Shown: in pieces, positions 22,983-35,000 of the stretch
Position numbering within the stretch: the first letter of the stretch is position 1
Layout of the letters: each line of letters opens with the position of its first letter
NCBI GenBank assembly: GCA_022266195.1
Contig: WHVY01000002.1
Location: 14,771,001 to 14,835,000 of the forward strand
Length of the DNA: 64,000 nucleotides
Source: Tetranychus cinnabarinus
Taxonomy: Eukaryota; Arthropoda; Arachnida; Trombidiformes; Tetranychidae
Direction: 5' to 3'
Made by a program: the position numbers and the translations under genes
Notes under the pieces: generated by a model
The model's database searches: none
What the model was told of the DNA's origin: nothing
What the model saw: only the letters and a program-made list of their open reading frames with translations

Positions 22983-24698
22983 CTAGAAGATTGCCAGAGC
23001 TGGCGCTATTGCTGATGTTAATGTTTTAAGATTTGCAGAGCGTAAAACGCTCGATCCAAGACCACCAAGAACATCATTTAATCCATCAACAATTCTTGGA
23101 GTATTTGATCCAAAGATACTGGTTAATGTGTTTGTTGCAGGACAAGAGGGCCGACAAAATGATTCAATTTCTTCCTCTTTACTCGAATATCCAAGGCTAC
23201 TTTTCCAATGACCAGTCCGATAACTCTCTAAAATATCGACAACTAAACCATTCAATTTCCATAAATCACAGGCCACTAAAAAATCAAAATGATTCCAGAG
23301 TAGATCTTTCAAATAACAATGTAGCTTTGGTTTAACTGGAAGAAAGTCATAATAATAACCAAATTCAGAAGAAGCCTAACTTTTATCAAATAAACTTACC
23401 TTTTAATTTCCTAACCAGTCTATCAATATCTTCAGGTACGGCTAAGTAGTCGTTACATGAAGCAATCAGATGAATATCTAATGAAATAATATCCTCTAAC
23501 GGATAAGCTGCCACTTTTGGTTGTAAACTTGTCATAGATATTGGAGTTAAAATACTAATCAAACCAACTGGTGAAAGTATTCCAACCGGATTAGGATTGT
23601 AGAATTCAAAATTTCTATCAGCAATGTTTTGACCGTAATGAGCTAAATCTTGAGAAGAAACTGTATCCTGATGTCTAATATAAACATAGACTCGTCCATT
23701 TAAAGAGTTTGGATTGATTCCTCCAAATAACAAGAAAAACCCAGAACACAGTGAATCCAAAGGATTGCAAGCCAATGAAGAGATAAGCTTGATCAATGCA
23801 TGATCTTTATCAACTGGTCCATCATAAAGAGACAACAAAGAAACTGCATTTGGAATGTCGGCAAGAAGTCTAATAGCCGCTGAAGTATTTTCAACATAAG
23901 CAACAGGAGCCAAAGCAATATAAGGTTTAATAACTTTGGCATATCCAGGGTTTGTAGACAAGAATCCAGTCATGATTGTTGTTCCTTGGGAATGACCAAT
24001 ATAAGCCAAAGTAGCTGAAATTATATCCAAAATTATTTAAGCAATAAAAGTGTAAATTGTAACAGTTAATAACAGTTTCAAAGATTAAACACTATTTCCA
24101 ATACTTACCCCGTCCAGTTTTATTTAAAATGAAATGGATGAAAGCCGGTGTGTCGTATTTAATCATCTCATCAAATGAGAATCGCCAATATTTACCTTAA
24201 AGAGATTTCTATTAATTTTCCAAAATTACTTGATTGTGAGAGAATGACAACAATTTTTGGGTTACCTGGACCATTATTAAGTTTAACGTGTTGCTGTGAA
24301 TATCTGGTTCCACGGAAATTTGCAAACCAAGTGTCCCATCCTTGGTTGGCTAAAACAAAACCTAAATTGTTTTCTTCGGATCCTTTGAATGATTGCGTCC
24401 CAATTGGTTTAGCATCGCCTCCTGGAGCAGCAAATAACCAACATGATGATGAAGCACCTAATCCATGACCAAGAAGGACTGGTTCAAGATGAGCTGATGA
24501 AGCATTTGGGTGAACGATTCGATGTAGAGTCAATATATAACCATCTTCAGTGACTACTTTATGTTCCTCGCAAATAAAGTGACGAGATTCAATCAGTTGA
24601 CATGTAGTTCGAAATTCATCTTCATCACGAGGAAATACACAACATTTTGATAGGTGAAATAGTAAAATGAGTCCAAAGGCAACCTTAAGTTGACACAT
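22983..24698 (-). CDS. Secreted acid (lysosomal/gastric-type) lipase, 495 aa
   Basis: Four exons on the minus strand join in phase: 24266-24698, 24109-24195, 23400-24014 and 22983-23335. Residues 1-20 are a signal peptide. The alpha/beta-hydrolase lipase N-terminal region (VVTEDGYILTLHRI, 48-61) is followed by the oxyanion segment LLGHGLGASSSCW at 75-87. The nucleophile elbow is GHSQG with Ser182. Asp362 (SCNDYLAVPEDI) and His394 (WNHFDFL) complete the triad. This is the LIPA/gastric lipase family that splits triglycerides or cholesteryl esters in lysosome or gut. Arthropod members are often digestive. After the usual C-terminus there are about 80 extra residues, Ser/Leu-rich with two Cys (FCRPSC), with no domain I recognise. 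A TATA-like element lies upstream. Confidence 0.95.
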
Positions 24699-24786
24699 TT
24701 ATTTATTTTGCTAAGTGTTGAGGTTGATGAAACAATGTTTCAATCTAAATGTTGGCAATTAAGATTGTCTGCAACGCTAATTACCA

Positions 24787-24794
24787 TTATAAAA
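24787..24794 (-). promoter_or_regulatory. TATA-like element of the lipase gene
   Basis: TTTTATAA on the minus strand lies about 90 bases before the lipase ATG. Spacing is suitable for a TSS near 24760. Confidence 0.4.
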
Positions 24795-24799
24795 TGTAT

Positions 24800-25075
24800 G
24801 GTCAATCATAAGAATTGAGAGAACTTTCATTTTTGACATTCTATTTCCTCTTAATCACTGTGATTTATTCATCATAAATTCCCTTTTTTGACAATCATCC
24901 TGTTAATTCGATCAATTTACATTCACTGAAACTAAATTACATCAAACTACAATCAAAAGTATTACTTTACTTTCAATTCAACAAAAATAACCATAATAAC
25001 AATTTTTCTGCTTATTATAAGGTTGTTGCTAAAAAGACACATTCAACACAATATTAAATTATGCACAAATCGACA
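24800..25075. other. Lipase upstream region, no gene seen
   Basis: AT-rich sequence between the lipase promoter and the foldback cluster. Nothing else is visible. Confidence 0.4.
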
Positions 25076-26965
25076 CAAATGGGCAAGCATTAGTTTATTT
25101 CAAATTTAGACTCTTTTGGTTTTTAGGGACATAAAAAATAAGTCTATTTGTGCGAGTTGCCAGTTTCTCTGATGAATAGTTTTCGAGAAAATCGAACTCA
25201 AAGTTAAAACTTCGATCGCCTTTTGTTCTACTATGGAAGCAGCTTTTTTCATGAAACTCATTTCGCAGATCTTACTTTTGATGATCTACCAGAAAATGTA
25301 TTCATTTTGAGGAATAGCACTTTTCTTTTCCTGTAAAATAGGTTAGTTCGATTTTCAGTTAAACCGACCTAGTTCTAGGACCATAAGAATTAGCAAGCTG
25401 AAACTTATTTTAAGGCCATAAAAATCGTTTCTTCACAGCTCAAATTGAATATTTTTAATCATGTATCAATAGTTCTCTTGTTTTTGGCCATTAGTCCTAA
25501 AACTTTGCGACTCAATATTTCGAGAATGGAATCACTTACAATCATCATTCTTTCCGATTTGTTTCTTTACTAATCAATAATTGAATTCAATTTGTTTAAT
25601 TCACATTAGTATCTTTGGCTGGTGATTTTTGGACTGTAAATAGACGAGCAACGACTCACTAAACAAAACAAACTCATATTAATGCATATCTTGGTAAATA
25701 AACCAATTTTCTGGTTTCACTTGCAAATAAAATGCAAAAAGTAGTGCTGGAGACTCGAAAATTTGAGTTAAGACTTGAGACTTGGTGGGTTTGTACGGGC
25801 AGAAAAACTGTGTCCATCGATACTATTGAATAATGCGTCCGATGGACACTTTTCTGGAAAATCGTGGTCAAAGTTGAAACTTTGATCGACTTTTGTACAA
25901 CTATGCGAGTAGATTTTTTCAAGAGACTCATGGTGCAAACTCAGCTTTTGATGAACAACCAGAAAATTGTTATATTTTGAGGAAAAACCTTTTCTGTTTC
26001 TGTAAAACAGATCAAGTTCAATTTTCAGTTGAACCGATCGCTTTCTGTGACCAGAAAATTTAGCGAGGAGAAACTTATTAATAGTACATAAAAATTGTCG
26101 TTTCACATCATAGATTAAATATTTTTTTCAATTTATCAACCATTCTCTTGATTTTGGCCATTGTTCTTAAAAACTTCAAGCCTCAATATTTCGAGAATGG
26201 CAGTACCTGAAACCATCATTTTTTGACCAAACATAAGATTTTATTATGGGCTATAATACAGTGAAAAATGCAATTATTCAAGATCCTACAAAAAAGGTTA
26301 TTGCATAGCTGTCAGTGATGAGACTTGATTTATAAAAGTAAATGGTTATGCAAAGAACAATCTTATGTGCTTAAGGTTATTGATTATTAAATGAATAAGC
26401 TTGGACTTTATTCGATATTTAGTCATATCATATTATAGGCCATGATTGCGCCTAATGTTTGGTGAAAGAATGATGATTTCAGGAAGTACCATTCTCGATA
26501 TATCGAGGCTAAAAGTTTTTAGGTTAATGTCCAAAATCACGAGAACTATTGATAAATTGAAAAAAATATTTAATCCATGATATGTGCCAATAGTTTTTAT
26601 TGGCGAATAATTAGTTTCAGATCTCTAACATTTACAGCCACGGAGAACGGTCGGTTTGACTAAAACTCGAACTGATCTGTTTTACAGAAAATAGAAGCTT
26701 TTATATATCAAAATAAGTACATTTTCTGTTTGATCATCAAAAGTTACATTAGTTAAATGAGTATCATGAAAAAGACTAGTTCCATAATCAAATAAAAGGC
26801 GATCGAAGTTTCAACTTTGAACTTGATTCTTTCGAAAACTGTTGATGTGAGAAATTTTTTAATAGCACAAATGAACTCAGTTTCCATTTCCCTACAAACC
26901 AACAGAATCTAAATTTAAAAGAAGTTCATTTTTGCCCGTTTTTGCCCATTTTTGTCAATTTGTCA
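25076..26965. mobile_element. Foldback repeat cluster: three copies of a ~480-bp unit
   Basis: Copy A (about 25090-25560) and copy B (about 25780-26250) are direct repeats. Copy C (about 26440-26960) is inverted. Shared blocks include TTGATGATC.ACCAGAAAATG, TTCAGTT.AACCGA, TTTTTTTCAATTTATCAA and ATTTCGAGAATGG. Copies B and C form a large hairpin whose centre is about 26260-26430. The outer ends share a short inverted sequence (CAAATGGGC near 25076 and GCCCATTTTTG near 26950). Copies are diverged by substitutions and small gaps, and no transposase is visible. It is best seen as an old non-autonomous foldback element with a nested or tandem copy. Confidence 0.75.
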
Positions 26966-26969
26966 AAAG

Positions 26970-29270
26970 TAATCACATTTTCAATTTTGTTTGCTATTAA
27001 ACCCAATAAAGTGGATATAAGTACAACATACATGAAAGCTTATGCTATCGATACAGTTGATACACACAGATTCATGACCAAGAAGATTTAGCATTGAGTT
27101 TACTATTCGATGCAATCATTTGAAGCTCGGAATGCGTCTTAATTACAAGTAAATAAGACTATGAAAAGTGTATAAGACTTTATAAGTCTAAACTGCTAGC
27201 AATTCAGATATTCTTGATTCAATCATTTCGGTATTCTACTTTTTCCTTAAACACATTGACTTATTAAATTATCACTCAATGTTAATAAAACTGTGATTCC
27301 ATTAAAATAGTGTTTAATGTTTTAAACATTCTGGTTACATTCAAATAATTGCTTAGAAAGGTATTTACCGTTAAATTGTTTACTTATATTCGCAATTTAT
27401 TTTCCAAACCCAATTCAACCTAAATCTTTTACTAAATTTATTCATCTTTTTATTTTCCATCAAATGTTCATTGATAATATCATGAATCTTTTCAATGTTT
27501 ACAAGATAATTTCCCTGAACAAACTTGTCCTTTTACATTTGTCAATGTTTTTACCAAAACGACTGTTCAACATGTAATCGGACAAAAGGTAATCTTGGTT
27601 CTCAAGTTAACCCAAACATTTCGTTGTCATCAAAGTATTATTATTACCCTGACTTGAATAATCTTCCTAACCATTTGTAATAACATTTTAATACTTAATA
27701 AGTTGATTTGAAATGCACAATTGTAAACTGATTAACAGATTAATAATGAACAAGCAGAACAATGCAGGGCAAAAACATATAATTGAAAAACAAAGTGAAA
27801 TACGGGATTAACCGTAAACTCTTTCACTTGAGCTTAATTTGTTTCAATTTATTCTTACCTGGCTTATTTAATCAGCTTAACCACAGCCAAAAATTTCATC
27901 TAAATTCAGATGAAATTTGGTTAATCTAATTAACACAATCATTGATGAATAAAGTAAATCTTGAGGTTGAACAAACAAGCCTCTTGTACAACATTGAAAG
28001 CAACTAATGATGAGCATAATTAATAAAAAGACAATTAAAGCAATCAAATGGGAAAATAATTATCATTAAATTAATTTGTGCGAAAAATAATGAAACAGAA
28101 AAGCTTAAAAATTGAATTTTCTTTATTCCATTCATTTGGATGCTGCTTTTAAACGAAAGCAAAAGGTTTACTCTATTATTGATTATTAAAATTATGAAAG
28201 AAGATTGAAATTTTCAGATGAAAATGACCATGAAATCAATGATTTAGTGAATCCAATTGATGATGGAGAAGCTATTAAAAGAAAATGAAAATCTGGTAAA
28301 AGATGATTTAGTTTATTGCAATGCAAGTTGATTATACAGCGATCATGAAAAACTATCAAATTTCCAGTGATATATGTTGGCCAGGAATCCGCTGAAAATG
28401 GCATTTTTCAAGCTTAAATTGATTCTGTTGAGTAACAAAGTGAAAGAGAAACGATTCCATCATCAGTTTTGATACATTTGGTAACCTTTTCCAATCTTGA
28501 TTTCCATGCATCTTCATCTTTTGATGAAATTTGATGACAAACATCATGTTTACACCCAAAATGATGTCTAAATGAACCTTCAAAATATTATCCAATCATT
28601 TGTAAAACAATACTAAACGTCTTTAAAGCCAACCTCTGCATCAAACCAATTAAACAATTAACCAGTAATTTGATAGTGAAACCATCGATCAATGTTTACA
28701 ATGTTTTCTTTCAATATTTCAATATCAACTTAATTGTAATCAAGTTACAGTAAACATTGAACAGTGAAAAAGTAAACACAAATTGTCTGTTTACATGAAA
28801 CTGAGCCAACTGGTGAAACTGATTAAACATTGAAAGTTAAATATAAAATTGAATTATATCATTGAAATTGCCATCTAAATTGTAACCAAACCAATTGAGC
28901 AATTTTTTCAATGGAGAAAAGGCTAAACCAGACAAAATATTGTTTGAACAATTAAGTGAAAAGGCAAATTATTATTGATGTAACAATCTTTAGGTTACTG
29001 TTACAGAAGCAGTGAGAACAAGTTGTTCAAAGTTACCTGAAAATAAGGTCAATAGAAAAGTTGAAAATTGCTTTTCACCTTCTCTCATCTTGTTACAAGG
29101 TTGGATGATGATGAGGATGAAGATGATGGACTTTAAATTGATAACTTTAGATGAGCTCTTTGTAATAAAAATAGGCAAAGATATTCACTGCCTTGGGCTG
29201 ATTCAAGATGCAAAAGTAGCCAAAGCAAGAAATGCCTTTATAATCATTAATTGACATCAAGATCAATTTT
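26970..29270. other. AT-rich intergenic DNA, no gene seen
   Basis: Only short AT-type open frames occur here. A small hairpin (11-bp stem) lies at 27891-27918. Confidence 0.4.
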
Positions 29271-29390
29271 TTGCGCTTTTCATTATTAGCCTTATCATCA
29301 TCATCGCCATCATCAGCATCTTTCAAGCCTCTTTTAGAGTCTCTCGTTTCTTCCATTTTTCACCTCAACTTTGCCTTTGCGTTCAGTCAC

Positions 29391-29612
29391 TTTCCTTTCC
29401 TCTCTTTGTCTCTCACTCCTCCACTCTTCTTTCATCTTTCATCTTCTTCTCTATCTTTATCATCTTCAAGTGAAACCCAAAAAGGCAATAGACAGGGAAG
29501 AGAGAGAGAAAGAAAAGGGAATGCGAAAGAGAAATGGCCGTTGAAGAGAAGAGAGTAAATTTTTAAGAGCTTCTAGGCCTAAAAATTTTCTCTTTCTTTT
29601 CTCTTCTTTTCC
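29391..29612. repeat. Polypyrimidine / polypurine / polypyrimidine block
   Basis: A CT-rich run (29391-29465) is followed by a GA-rich run with GAGAGAGAGAAAG (29490-29554) and a second CT-rich run (29587-29612). GAGA-type sequence upstream of the candidate exon at 30129 may mark a promoter, but no TSS can be assigned. Confidence 0.5.
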
Positions 29613-30128
29613 AGTCCGTTGTATCTTCTTGGGAGTGGTTAAGGGGATGTGATTATGAAAGGCAAAAGGCAAAAGGCAAGAAACGCGGTTAAAACGGACT
29701 CTGGTCAATGTAAATGCCATAGAAACAAGCTTTCATCTTCTCTTTATTTTTCCCATTTACTAATCACGGTTAACATTCAATTTTCAGACCCTTCTCACTC
29801 ACTACTCTTCATGCTGTGAGTTTAACCATCCACAGGATCAACATCATCAGTATCATCATTAACTTTAACATCTAATTATCGATAGCTCATCCAATTTGAA
29901 TCCTGTTTACTTGAATCAAATCCATTTGACAACCATTTTTACGGTGAACATTTTGTTTCCTTGTTTATGTTTTTCTTTAATTTTGTGCTTTTATTTTTAA
30001 CCTGCAATTTTTGCGATTCTTGCAATCTTTTTTGACCAACATTGACTAATGTGCTGCTAGTTGGGTCATTGATTTGTGTTGAAGGTTTAGTGTGCTTTTC
30101 TGCTTGTTTCTTTGGTTGATTGGTACAG

Positions 30129-30502
30129 ATAAGCGTCAAAGTGACTTCGTGTGATCCTTTGACCGACCATCAAACCCTTGGTTTGACTGTTGACTGTTCA
30201 ACAGAAGCTGAACCAGAAGAGCCAGTTAACAACAACAATAACAACAATCCTTTGAGTAACGGTCAGTTGACAGTTGCTCAGCCGGAATTGGGTTATCTTC
30301 CAGGAACTATGTGGGAAAAGATGTTTACATCTTGTGTTGGTGAAACAGTTTTGGAAATTTCGTGTCAAGAAAGAAATTCAAATTCAGGTGATCAAGAAAC
30401 AACCATTTCATCTACTGAGGTTGCCATGCTTAACAGTGATCGATGTGGATCCGCTGATACAAAGACAATGACTCAATACAGAAAGAAACCTTCTTATGCA
30501 TG
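30129..30502 (+). CDS. Candidate coding exon, possibly an upstream exon of otopetrin
   Basis: An open frame of 124 codons plus 2 bases is bounded by a good acceptor (pyrimidine-rich tract then TACAG) and a strong donor (TG|GTAAGT). An in-frame TGA lies just upstream of the acceptor, and no in-frame ATG opens the frame before codon 61 (30309), which suggests an internal exon. The translation is acidic with a poly-Asn run (seven Asn) and ends with QYRKKPSYAW. I recognise no domain. The donor phase (2) matches the acceptor of the first otopetrin membrane exon at 43385, which would read ...SYAW-TAAFIVASS. If joined, the intron would be 12.9 kb. The exon could equally belong to an unrelated gene. 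Confidence 0.45.
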
Positions 30503-32026
30503 GTAAGTAACAATCAGAATCATCATCATCTAAATCATATTCACTTGATGATTGCAAATCAAAGAGTCAAACAAAATCTAGTCTACAGTTGAAACTGTTA
30601 CCACTTGATTATGGATTAATGACATTTCCTATTTGAAACAGTTGACTTTAAATTTCCTTCACAATTTGCAAAATCTTGATATTAACCAACATTAATATTA
30701 ATGATGGTTAATCGTGTTAATTGATTACTAGAGTTAATTTTTTGCCATCCATTTAGATTGCTAAATTCAAACTGTTTTCCCTTAAATCGACTTTAACCGA
30801 TTCTTTCATCAAGATCACTTTTCTGGTGCAACTTTTGATGTTCAACCAGAAAATGCATTTATTTTTGTTTCTGTGCAACAAATGGCTTCGGTAAGACTGG
30901 CGCTTTTGAAGCCTTTTAGTTTGGCCACAATTTTTGCGCAAAAAAGCGATGTTTTGACTTGATATGTGTAGATGATTATCAACTTATTAAGGATTCTCAT
31001 CACTTTCAATACAATCTTTTCTTCTATTCTCATTGTTATCTATTGAGTTAATTAAATTACTCTGACAAGTTTACTTTCTTATTATTGTTCAATTGATTAA
31101 CCATGATTAAACCAAGGGAACAAAAGTTGTGCACAAAAATATCTTTAATTAACTTTTCCTTTCATTACCAACTCTAAATCAAAGGTCTAAATTGAATTAA
31201 ATCTAAGGCCGCAACCAGGCAAAAAAAGGGTAAAAATGCAACTTAATTATGATTAATCAATTGACCAAGAGTAACTTGATAATGAAACTTAACCAAAGTA
31301 AAGTAAAAGGTTGACAGTTGAAAGAGTCAAACATTTTTATATCTGTAACTGTGTAAACCTATTGAAGTAAGCAAAAATAAGACAATTTTTGGGTTTCTCA
31401 AGTTAACCTTAATACTAGTGACTTTCTGGGTTGCCTTGAAAATGTGGTGACCCGAAAAGGCCGCAACACAGAGGCTGAAGTACACACAAAGATACAAACA
31501 AGGTTAAAGCCAAAGATTGAAAACATAGTTTTAAATAACAACCAAAAAAACCGGTTCAACCTTTGCTCTTGCAAGTACCAAAAATAAAACACAAAAACCC
31601 AAAAATCACATAAACATTTGACCTTAGATACTAACAGTCTATGGGAACCAAACAAAGATGGACTCTTAACACATTCAATTCAGTAACGGACAATCAATTT
31701 ATCAACTTTCTCCTCATTTTACATAGCAATTACAGTAATTATTGAACCCTTGAAAACAAACATTTGAAACGGCATAAAGTGTCCAGTTTGTTGTATCCAC
31801 AACTGTTAATCCAAATCTTTAGTTGTTATAGTAATTACCGTTGTTAACATTGCCTACAACAATACAATTTGATTATAGTGAATGGATAAGAGTTGAATCA
31901 CTGTTTACTTCATTCACTTTCTATTACCTCTTTGGTATTAACATTCATTCAAGTGAAAAGATTTTTTTTTATATATTTGATTCAACCATTTACACCACAA
32001 TGATCAAGTCTCATTAATCATTTAAT

Positions 32027-32065
32027 CAACTGAAATGATGAAGCTTTAAATCATCATTTCAGTTG
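32027..32065. other. Perfect 15-bp stem, 9-base loop hairpin
   Basis: CAACTGAAATGATGA (32027-32041) and TCATCATTTCAGTTG (32051-32065) are exact reverse complements around AGCTTTAAA. It is too short and AT-rich to call a miRNA precursor. Confidence 0.7.
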
Positions 32066-35000
32066 TTTGCTTTCAATATTTTAAAGTGTTTACAATGGTT
32101 TCCAGTGTGAAAAAAACTGAGCAACAGCAACATTTCAACAAATCATTATTTAATCATACAATTTGCTCTAATAGATTAATTATTGTCAATTGGCAATTTC
32201 CAGTAAAGATTTATGTATCTATCTTTTGGTTCCTCAACAAAATGGTTCCTCTTCATTTTCATCATCATATTTCTCTTTCACTTGCTCAACTTTTGTCATG
32301 TTTATCTATTTCTTTTCATCTTTATCTTCATCTTTTCTTCTTCTTCTTCTTTCTTCTTCTCCTCCATTTATCTACTAAATCTTCCTAACCAAATATCACA
32401 ATATCAAGAAAGCAGCAAAACCCATTTATCCAACTTCACTCTTTTTAACCCGATTTTTCATCCTCATCACTTTCATCTTCTCATCTTACCATTGATCATG
32501 TTTACACTTTTTTCTTTTGCTGCTTTTGTTCAGGTTATTTTATCTCTTTTTCCGTGAACCCAACTATATTAGCTAATCAATAAATCCTTTCACAGTTACA
32601 ATCAACAAAGTTGATAAACCATCAGTTAATTCTTGTTTCAACAAATCAACCAACTTGGTTTTGTTAGTGGATCCATTGAGATACCAGTAAAGATGTGAAA
32701 ACATTTCAATTTACAGAAACATCTAAACATTGGGTCTGTGAAGAAAAAACTGCCAGTCCAACATAATTACGATGTCTTATTATATCATTAAATCCAGAGA
32801 TTCCAATCAGATTTTATCTTGCTTCTCTTGACATCATTGAACAATTTCATCAAAGAACATCTTTGTATTACCAATGGTGAGAGACGAGAGGGTGGGTTTG
32901 ACCAACAATCAGTTACATCCAAAATAGTTCAAATGGTAATTACAATTGAATATCCTTTAAATATATGATTCCATGATTTATGAGGGATTTGAGCAAAAAT
33001 GATTCCTTCCTAGAGGAGAAAAAGAAAATAAACAAACAGTGAATATTCATAGTCAGTTTTTTTGATATTATTCAATACAATCAATCAAGATTTTTGTAAC
33101 ATATTTGATGAGATTCCTTGAACCAACTCAATCAGATATGATTGATTGTAAAAATTACCAGAATAGAGTAAAAACAAATCAAAGTGATGAACAAAATGAC
33201 AAACTTTCGAAAGAAAATATAAAAAGATTTCACTTTTTTAGGTTCAAACAAACTGTTCACTGACTTTATCCAATTCAGGAGACTCAGAATGTTCTGAATA
33301 ATCTCTGATGACCTTTGAAATGGAAATAAAAATCAATGATTCTAATAACAGTTTAAATGCATTTTTCATCTTCTCTACTCTTTTTTTAGCTTCTCTACAA
33401 GATAATACATTTAGGTTCAAATCAAATATTCAAAATAAATTGAGGCATCCTTACCATTATCATATGTTACAAATGGTAACAATACAGGAATGACTATCAT
33501 CATCTGTTAATATGAAAATAGACTTTTATGAAGAAATTTGTAGCTTTTTTATTCTCTTCTCTTCCAGTCTTTCATGGTTCCTCCAAAAGCCAGAGTAATT
33601 GACTTTTAAAGATGACTTGTTATTGATTCAAAAGAGTTCTCAATGAATAGCCCCAAGAGACACCATTTATGCATAAATTGTGTAATGATGATGACGATAA
33701 TAATAGTATTAAATGTTCCAGTTTGTTTAGTGAATATGATATTGAAACATTTTGTCTTAACTTTGACTTGTTTTACGATCAAAATCACTTCTTTCCTCTC
33801 CAAACTGGTCAACCTTTTTTTTGGCTCCTCTTTTTCCTTTGTTGATTTCCTTTGCTTGTTCCTTTTTTTCCTCCTCCTTTTTTCTTGTTCAAGTCTTGAT
33901 AATTTGATTTCATCTTATTCAAGCTTTGATCAGAATAATAATAATGGGGGAAAGTTAAAAAATGAGAAAACATTCAATCTTTTTCCTTCTTTTTCAGCGT
34001 CCTTTTGTTGAATCCTCTCCTTTTTTCACTGGCTACTTGGAAAAGCCTTTTGAGTTTCAATTGATCAACCTGAAAAGAGCATTGAGATGCAAGTAAATCG
34101 ATTACCTTTCTTATAAGAAAAAAACTGACAATTCAATAGAAATAATAACAATTGATCCAATATTGTATATAAATAAAAATGTATATAAAAAAGATACTAA
34201 CCTGGTCATTTCATGATGGCACTTTTAACATGGGCAATGGTACTCTGTAAATAACACACCAACCAACCAGTTTTGTAGGAAACTCATAATTTCTCAAGTA
34301 AAGAGTAACTTGTAAAATTAATTTTGCTCCAAATGAGTAGTTAGAGTATGTAAATTAAATTAGTTAATTCAATAATAAAAAGGGATTTGCCTGATTCACA
34401 ACCTTGTAGACAAATGTAAGTTTTTTCACTTTTCCCGGTGAGTTTATGCTATTTTAACCGGAAAAACAGTAGCAACAAGGTTAACAATTTACAAGGTAAT
34501 ATTTTCACTGTATTTGCTTCTACTTACTAAATATGTTAGGCCAAATGAACCAAGGATTTGTTTCACCTTCAATTTTAATCAAGGTTTTGATAATCAACCG
34601 GCTTAATAAATAATAATGACTAGTTAATAAATTAATTTTAAAAATGTTGTTGCCGGGTTTATTCAAGCGTCATCTATTGGAAAGTAGAGTAAATGACAAT
34701 TTTAACGGTTAATCTTTTAAAGGATTATCAAACATTGGTCAACAACCCAAAAGTGGATAAATTTTTTTATTGTGATTCGATGTTTATTTTTATAAAATTG
34801 ATTGACTATTTTATTAATGATGTTAATTTGCTGAAAATGTTAGTTTTTGGTGTTAACTGATGATTCTGCTAATGATGAATCCTGTTGACATTGATTCATC
34901 TGTTAAAGAAGAGGATTTCTTTGGTGTTTTTCAAGAAACAAAAGACAGTCTGAAAGGCTGAAAAGATAGAAACCAAAACTCTTTGCATCTTTCATTCTCT

